DNA of 64,000 nucleotides, taken from the NCBI GenBank assembly GCA_918026815.1, contig CAKJVC010000006.1, positions 1,302,001 through 1,366,000 of the forward strand, written 5' to 3'. Source of the stretch: Chalara sp. BL73. Its lineage: Eukaryota > Ascomycota > Leotiomycetes > Helotiales. Both the position numbers and the translations under genes were made by a program. The notes under the pieces are model-generated. The model had not been told where the DNA came from and ran no database searches. It worked only from the letters and a program-made list of their open reading frames with translations. Positions 57,301 through 64,000 of the stretch are shown in pieces. How positions within the stretch are numbered: position 1 is the first letter of the stretch; every line of letters begins with the position of its first letter.

Positions 57301-60300
57301 ACACCACTGAAGCCTGCTTGCCTGAGAGCAGTGTTCCACTCTTCGGCATCCAGCAGCGGTCCGCCCTTACGCCCATCACCCTCACCAAGCCACCAGCCTG
57401 GAAGGGGTCCCATGATGAAGCCGCAGAAAATGCGCTTGATGGTGACTTCAGACAGCACAAGTTTTCCACCCGGCTTGATCAGACAAAGGCAGTGAGTCAA
57501 GGTCTCTTGGATGGACTTAGTAGCATGAAGGACATTCGCACAGACAATGAGATCGAAGCTCTCGGGTTCGAAGCCTTGCTCGAGAGGATCCTCTTCAACA
57601 TTGAGGGTGCCGAACTCCATGATAGAGGCGTCCCTCGGAAATCTTTCAGCCGCCTTGGCCAAGAATCCGGGACTGATGTCTGTGAAGAAGTAACGCCCGG
57701 CCTTTGAGGTACCATCTGTGTTTCGGAGCCTCTCGAGGATGTGAAACGTAGTACCACCAGTTCCAGCACCAATTTCCAATATAGAGAGACCGGGGTTTTT
57801 GTCAGCTACAAGACCAACATATTCAGCAACATTGGAGTTGAAACTTGTACCGAAGGCTCCTGGATATTCCCCGTCAGTATTCACGTATTCTCAAATGAAA
57901 ACGTTGGTATTCCAAATATCAATGGGGTTTGAGATATTCGTACAGCACCCTTTCTTAACAGCAATGAAGACTGAGAAAAGGCTTATAATATACATACCGC
58001 GGTAGAAGGTGTACAATAGATCGCCTTCAAGCATTATCTGCAACGGCTCAATCTCTTTCTTGAAGATCTTTTCAAGATTCTGTCCAATTCGGTCCACCAT
58101 TTGAACTGTGATATCACCAGAGTCTGAGGTGGCAATCCTCTTCTTGGACGCGCTCAACTCTGCTTCCACTTGTGCGGCACCGGAAGCAACTGGCGGAAAC
58201 GCGGTCACTGTGGCTTGCAACCACTCATAGTAGAGTTTGAAGAATCCGGATTGCGGGATGTGCTCCTGTCCAGCTGGAGAGTTGAACCAATCCAGGCAAT
58301 GTTGGATGTAAACAAGACAGACGTATTCGAGCTTGTCCAAAACAGAGTCATCATCCTGATTGGGGATTGTTCGTTTGTAGACAAGCTCTTTAATCTGACC
58401 AGGAGACATGAGATCCGTATCTTCGTGCCAAGTTTGTTCAAAGCATTGTGCTCTGGTCCCGGTGATTCCTTGCGTATCACTGGCCCCAAGAGATGCGAGG
58501 CCGAGGCCTTCCATAATAATGTGTGGGTGTTGCCAGTCTTCAGTAGATACGCTGATCGAGGACATCCACGTGGTGTAACTGGTCTTCTTCGCCGTAGAAA
58601 ATCCATGTAATGCAGTCCCAGGAGCCGTGGGGATATCCGCAGAAATGAATATTCGATCGAATGAAAAAGGAACAACCGCTTCGCCGAGGGACTGCTCTCG
58701 TCCGCTGATAGATGGAAATAGTAGATGAAGTACGGAATCTAGAGTCACTGGATGGATAACAAAAGGGTACTCGAATTGGTGAGGCATGACCGACTTCGTG
58801 TCTGGGATGCTTATAACACCATAACTAGCATTTTCCCCTGCGTAGAGATCGACTATGTTGCGGAAAGTTTGACCATAATGCATGCCAATCGCCTCTACAG
58901 TATCGTAGAGGAAGCCCCTCGCGGGTTTCTGGCATTTTAGCTTCATCTCTTGAAATGATTCTTGTTGTCGTTGATTTTCTAGAGTAACCTCGCGTCGCAT
59001 TGAAGAAGTTAAGGATGATTTGTAAGTGACTGAAATCAATCCCTTGCAATGCATTTGCCATTTATCAGAGTGGTCCGACCAAGACGAGACGGTGAACTCG
59101 TTTAATGTTGTTGATGGAGCAGTCTTGGTTCCAGTTCGGCGGGGGTGGAATTGAATCAAAACTTCTACTCCTTTCTCGTTATCAGGTACGCGAAGGGCAG
59201 TTGAGATTGATACATCTCGTAGTTCATAGCCTAGGATCTCTTCGTTGGCATCAGCTATCTGATGGGCTGCTTCAATTGCCATAACCAGAAGTCCTGCACC
59301 AAGTCAGTAAACCCAGCATAACTACAGTGAAACAGAGGTCCTTACCAGCTCCAGGGTAGACAATTTGTCCTTGGACAACATGCTCACGAATCCATGGGTT
59401 CTCGGAACAGCGAAGATAGTTTCTCCATTGCGGGTCGGGGCTTCCTGGCACCTGATACCCAAGCAAATCGTAACGAGGTTTTCCTCGCAGACGATATTGT
59501 CGGCTGAGATAAGATTCTTCCCAATAGCTGGCGGAGTGGTTCCACGGATACGGAGGAAGAGTGACGAGCATCTTGACGTTCGGAGGCGTCTCATTAACTT
59601 TGCTTAGGCTGAGACGGTATCCTTTGGCGTACAGTTCTCCCATCGCTTTGAGTGCCGTCTGAGTACCATCATGAGACTTCCTCAGTACAGTAACATAGGA
59701 AAGTTGACTACTAAATTTCTCCTCGCTCTTAAAAATGTCGAGCAAGTAGGATCTTAGTGCTGAGTGGGGTCCAACTTCAAGAAAGATAGTTGCGAATGCT
59801 GTTCTCTCGTAGGACTTCTTGACCTCTTTAGAATAATGGAGAAGGGATCGAATTGCTCCAGCAAAGTTGACGGTAGAGACGAGATTGTCTACCCAATAGG
59901 ATGGATTGAGGTCTTGTGCTCGTAGAAGATGGCCAGTTACTGAAGAGAACATAGGAATAGTGTCAACTGCAGAGCAATCCCTCTTGCCCAAGCCCTCCAG
60001 CGCGGTCTCGTAAGCTTCTCGGATTAGATTCATATGAGGGGAGTGATAAGCCACTTCAACATCCAGCTTCTTGAACGGTATTTGATCAACCTTCAGGGCG
60101 TCGCCTAGCTCATCGATAGCAACTTGGTCCCCAGAGATTGTACAGGCTTTTGGGCTATTGACTGCAGCAACCACTGCTTCGCCGCTGGTAAGCTTGGCAA
60201 TATGTGGCAAGATAGCCTCTGCATCTGCAGACACTGCCATCATGGCTCCCTTGAGATTCTTCTTTGAAATAGTGCTAGCAAATCGACCTCTAAGCCATGC

Positions 60301-63134
60301 AATTTTGATTGCAACTGACCGAGAAATGATGCCAGCACAATAAGCTGCGGCAATTTCTCCGCTTGAATGACCTACAACTGCAAACGGACTAACGCCCCAT
60401 TGTCGCAAAAGATCGACAAGAGCAATCTGCAGGGCTGTACAAGCAGGCTGACTGAACTCGGCGAGGTGAAGTTTGCAATCTGTTTCGTTGCGATTGAGCT
60501 CCTGGGTTAAGCTCCATTTGCAGCCCAGAGATAAAAGTTCTTTCTCACAGGCAAGTAGGCTCTCGCGAAAAGCATCATATAACACGAGGCCCTTGCCCAT
60601 GCCAAACCACTGTGCACCTTGACCTGTGAAAACAAAGGCAGCACTGGGAGCTTGGACATCGGAAGAGCGTACAGCGGCTGGGGCATCGTCGATACTCTTG
60701 CAAAGACCAGCTAAGTCTGGAGTAACGATAAAAGATTTCCATGGCAATGTCGTGCGTCGCTCCGCTAGTGTATATGCAAGGCTCTGGAGAAATGAGTGGC
60801 CCTCATCATGGCCCTTCTGTTCTTGGACAAGAAAGACACGGAGTTGCTCAATAAGCCTCTTGACACCATCTTGGTCAGAAGAGGAAAGCACTAGGACTTG
60901 AGGTTTTGTGATGGCTTTTACTCCAACACCGTTGGTATGGATGTTGACTTTTTTGATGTCATCGGCATGGCAATTTGTCCCATTGAGCCCATTGGAACAG
61001 CTATTCACTCCATTAGTACCATTGGTAAATGTGGTGCGGGGCTGGGGAATAGTGGCATGTCTGCCAGTCAAGGATTTTCGTGCAAAGTAGCTTGCGGCAT
61101 CCTCCAAGATCTAGAAAGTATTACGTTAGTAACATCTCAACTTTAAAATCCCTTGATCCTCTCTAATGTCCCAATTTTTGGGACGTTCAAAATAGTTTGG
61201 TGTACATACCACATGAGCATTACTTCCACCAAATCCAAAAGAATTTATACTTGCACGACGGGGACCGTCCAGCGGCCACTCGCTCAGATGCTGAGCAACT
61301 CTGACATTTTCTGGCAGCGAAATTGCAGGATTCAACTTCTCAAACCTATTTTTTATAGTTAATTACTCGATTGAACCTTTCGGAAATAAAATTTACACAT
61401 ACCAAAGATTAGACGGAACCAAGCCTCTTTCAACAACGAGGGCAGCCTTTATAACACCTGCAATACCAGCTGCACCTTCAAGGTGTCCAATAGTTGTCTT
61501 CACGGAGCCCACAAAGAGACCAGAACTACGGGAATTGCCAATAGTATTGACAATAGCTTTGGCTTCAAGGGGATCTCCCGCTTGAGTTCCAGTCTGGACA
61601 GTCTCAAAATTAACAAGTAGTTCAGTAGAGTGATAGCTAAGTGGGGTTTGAACGCCTTGAACTACCTGAGACATCGAAGCCTCGGAGTCTAGAGCTATTA
61701 GAACAGACTTATACTTACGCCATGAGCTTCCACCTTCAAGATTTTTGAGTCAGCAAGTACCTTTTATAGAAGGGGGAGGGATTGGATTTGGAGTAGTTCA
61801 ACTGTCGCTTGGACAGTGAAAACTTAACATAATGGAGATAGGGAGCTTGCAAAATATACTTACATATCCTGTGAGAACAGGATCTACCCCAGCTTGCTTG
61901 TAGGCGATTTGGATGAGCTCTTCTTGGGCCACTGCGCTTGGCAAACTCGACTATAGTTAGTCATAGAGACCTAATGCTCACGTATTTTACTTACCTAATT
62001 CCTGGTGTCTTCCCATCGTTCGACGCGACCGATGCCAAAACAACAGCCCTTACGGTATCACCATCGCGGAGTGCAGCATCGAGGGGCTTCAGAACCGTCA
62101 TACCGATTCCTTCTCCTCGAGCAAAACCGTTTGCCTTCGAATCCCACATCTGGGACTTGCCATCTGGAGACAGGATTTTTGCCGCCCCAAGAAGAATGCT
62201 CATGTCTGGTCCGAACATGAGATTGCTTCCTCCGACGATACTCTTTCATTTTATCAGCATAGATTATCCAAACAATAATACAAGAGAAACGTATGTTACC
62301 ATTTCGGCTTCGCCAGTTCGCAGACCTTGACAGGCCAAGTGGAATGCTGTCAGGCTGGAAGAGCAGGCAGTGTCTAGGGTCATGCTCGGCCCTTTAAGGT
62401 CATAAAACCATGACAATCTATTAGAGGCGAGTGACGACGAAAGCCCTGTGGCGTCTATTGAGATGTTCAGTTTATTGGACCATACTGATTATGGAAGAGA
62501 TACCTTACGATATATTGATGGACCTTCATTATCCCGAACCTGGATCCCGTTGAAATCACTGGTGAAGGTGCCGATGTAGCAAGATGTCTTAGTGCCGCTC
62601 ACATCCTCGAGACTTAATCCGGCTGGACAATACAAGTCAACAAATCTGAAGAGCATCATCGAGTCCATCAAAGTATCACTACTTACCGTTTTCGAAACCT
62701 TCATAAGCCACCTACATTCGGAGTTAGTAACTTGAATGGCCAGAAACTTTGAGGCATTCATAGTTTTGGGACATGGAGGGAGGTGTTTCATCTGACGTTC
62801 TACATACCTCAAGCAACATCCGATGTGTAGGGTCCATGGCCTTGGCCTCCTTCGGTGTAATAGAAAAGAATGGCGCATCGAAGACTTTAAAGTCTTGCTT
62901 AAGGAAATGGGCATATCTCTGCTGAATTGCTCCCAATCGATCAGAGTGAGGATGGTAGAAGCCATCTACACTGTATCGCGACTTGGGAATCTCAGATCGT
63001 GCTGAGCGACCCTCTACCAGCATTTTCCAGAAACTTTCCGGATCTGAACCCTCGCCGGGGAAGCGAACACCCATGCCAATGATAGCAATTGGCATAGAGG
63101 AGGCATCTTTGTGGAATGGGTTTGAATTAGACAT
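54342..63134 (-). CDS. Highly reducing polyketide synthase, KS-AT-DH-MT-ER-KR-ACP
   Basis: Fifteen exons give one frame of 2568 aa: 63134-62808, 62711-62687, 62622-62509, 62454-62300, 62242-61995, 61945-61864, 61733-61719, 61593-61403, 61345-61210, 61110-59346, 59293-57998, 57859-56003, 55950-55867, 55803-55057 and 55006-54342. KS: Cys186 in DTACSSS, His321 in VEAHGTGT and His359 in [13 protein letters not shown]: Ser680 in GHSSGE, after [25 protein letters not shown] and the Asp motif [18 protein letters not shown], then [37 protein letters not shown] and [12 protein letters not shown]: Ser2521 in GVDSLVAVE. All active-site residues are present, so it should assemble a reduced, possibly C-methylated polyketide from malonyl-CoA. 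No releasing domain follows the ACP, as usual for this class; release would need a partner. No tailoring or regulator gene lies directly beside it within the window. Confidence 0.93.
61719..61733 (-). other. 15-nt PKS microexon encoding VEAHG
   Basis: GTGGAAGCTCATGGC is preceded by TTGAAG and followed by GTAAGT. It supplies residues 318-322, including the KS catalytic His321. Exons 6 and 8 join to it in phase 0, and skipping it would keep the frame but delete the histidine. Confidence 0.75.
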
Positions 63135-64000
63135 GTTTAGGAAGAGAGAAGCAAATGTGCCCGAAGTCTCATCAAGCAATATAGCAGGTCTTCACATATT
63201 ATGGATTCCTCTATTCTCACAATCCACCAGCTTCTCCTTTGAAGGCAAGATATGCTCTCTCATCAGTAATTGTCAAAGGCCCAGTCTCAACTAAGATAGC
63301 AAGTCGTTATCAAAAGGTTACTGTTCTTGCCACGGACTTCCTTGCATTCAAGATGACCTATCCATTCAGTTGATCTCACAACGTGGGTAGAATTTGTGGT
63401 TTCCGGTTCAATCTCAACCTGCACATCTTCAAGGTCTATAGGCACACGTGCGAGATTCTCTTGCGGGACGCGTCTAAATCCTCCTTTTAATTCAAGCCTT
63501 GCCCCATATCGCGGTTGGGTCCGTTGGTTGTAATGGCTTGAATTAAGCTTTCTTAAGCTTTTAGACGCCCCACTCAATAATTTAAGGTTTTTTCAACGGT
63601 GTGCTGAGGGATCTGCGGCATGTTCCGAGTGTTCAGATATTGTACGTCGTACTTAATCACCTAGAATAGGCTTTAAGCAGAAATGGAATCTCAACTCCAT
63701 CGAGACCAATGGAAAGCCACTTCTATGGCAAGATCCTAGACGAATCATTTCTCGATTGTTGCACATGCAGTCACTTTCTGTATAGTCACCGCTACATCAC
63801 TACCGCGGATACCATGTAAACCCATGTACGTTATAGGTCCACGTCTATGCAACTATGCGTCGTGATATATGCAGATATACTAACAGATTTCAGGCATCGG
63901 GGATGAGCATACAGGAGAGCCAGCAGAATAGTAATCTTAGGTCTAAAAATAGTGGACAGAACAGTTCGAATGCCATAATTCCAGGTATACCATAGTCTAA
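63135..64000. other. PKS upstream region
   Basis: This should contain the PKS promoter. A minus-strand open frame at 63577-63287 has no ATG and no recognised motif, so it is not called. No other gene begins before the window edge. Confidence 0.45.

Noticed and set aside
55981..63179. Multiple stops inside the PKS region suggesting a pseudogene
   Set aside because: Every stop falls in an intron with GT..AG ends; the 15 exons add up to one exact frame of 2568 codons.
63287..63577. Open frame upstream of the PKS
   Set aside because: It starts with TTG, lacks an ATG and has no domain; it lies in the expected promoter.

Overview
The window comes from a filamentous ascomycete (Pezizomycotina). 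The evidence is the introns (mostly 41-156 nt, GT..AG, with CTAAC/CTAAT-type branch sites), several HET-domain genes, a CFEM-like surface protein, DUF6594 and DUF7580 proteins, and a multi-exon highly reducing polyketide synthase. I cannot fix the genus. The abundance of HET genes and decayed genes would suit Leotiomycetes, but that is a guess.

Layout. 1-5.4 kb: the 3' end of a HET gene, a decayed ankyrin-repeat gene, an 82-bp fold-back transposon with a 9-bp target duplication, and a three-exon gene encoding a coiled coil plus two retropepsin-like lobes. 6-9.7 kb: a DUF6594 membrane protein and a quinone-oxidoreductase-like MDR enzyme. 10-19.2 kb: two intact HET genes (about 790 and 740 aa), two decayed copies of a tannase/feruloyl esterase gene, and a sirtuin relic abutting one of them. 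20-27.8 kb: a CFEM-like membrane protein, LTR-like relics, a three-exon polytopic membrane protein, a 430-bp MITE with an 8-bp target duplication, and the 3' part of another HET gene. 28-38 kb: an exonuclease (REX4-like) pseudogene, an FtsJ/RrmJ-type methyltransferase, an Hsp70-like gene broken by one frameshift, and an intact C2H2-type gene. 38.7-40.5 kb: a DUF7580 gene divergent from the C2H2 gene. 43-47.1 kb: an aldo/keto reductase and an 11-exon amidase. 47-54 kb: gene-poor, with two small ORFs for candidate secreted proteins. 54.3-63.1 kb: a complete 15-exon HR-PKS (2568 aa; KS-AT-DH-MT-ER-KR-ACP).

How it fits together. Most of the left 40 kb looks like an accessory island of self/non-self recognition genes (HET, ankyrin, C2H2-type, DUF7580) mixed with transposon relics and pseudogenes. 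Pairs of repeats differ almost only by transitions, which fits RIP-like or deamination mutation. The HR-PKS is the only clear secondary-metabolism core. Its nearest enzyme genes (amidase, aldo/keto reductase) lie 7-11 kb away across a gene-poor gap, so a shared cluster is not shown. All exon models were derived by hand from splice signals and reading-frame continuity; no similarity search was run.
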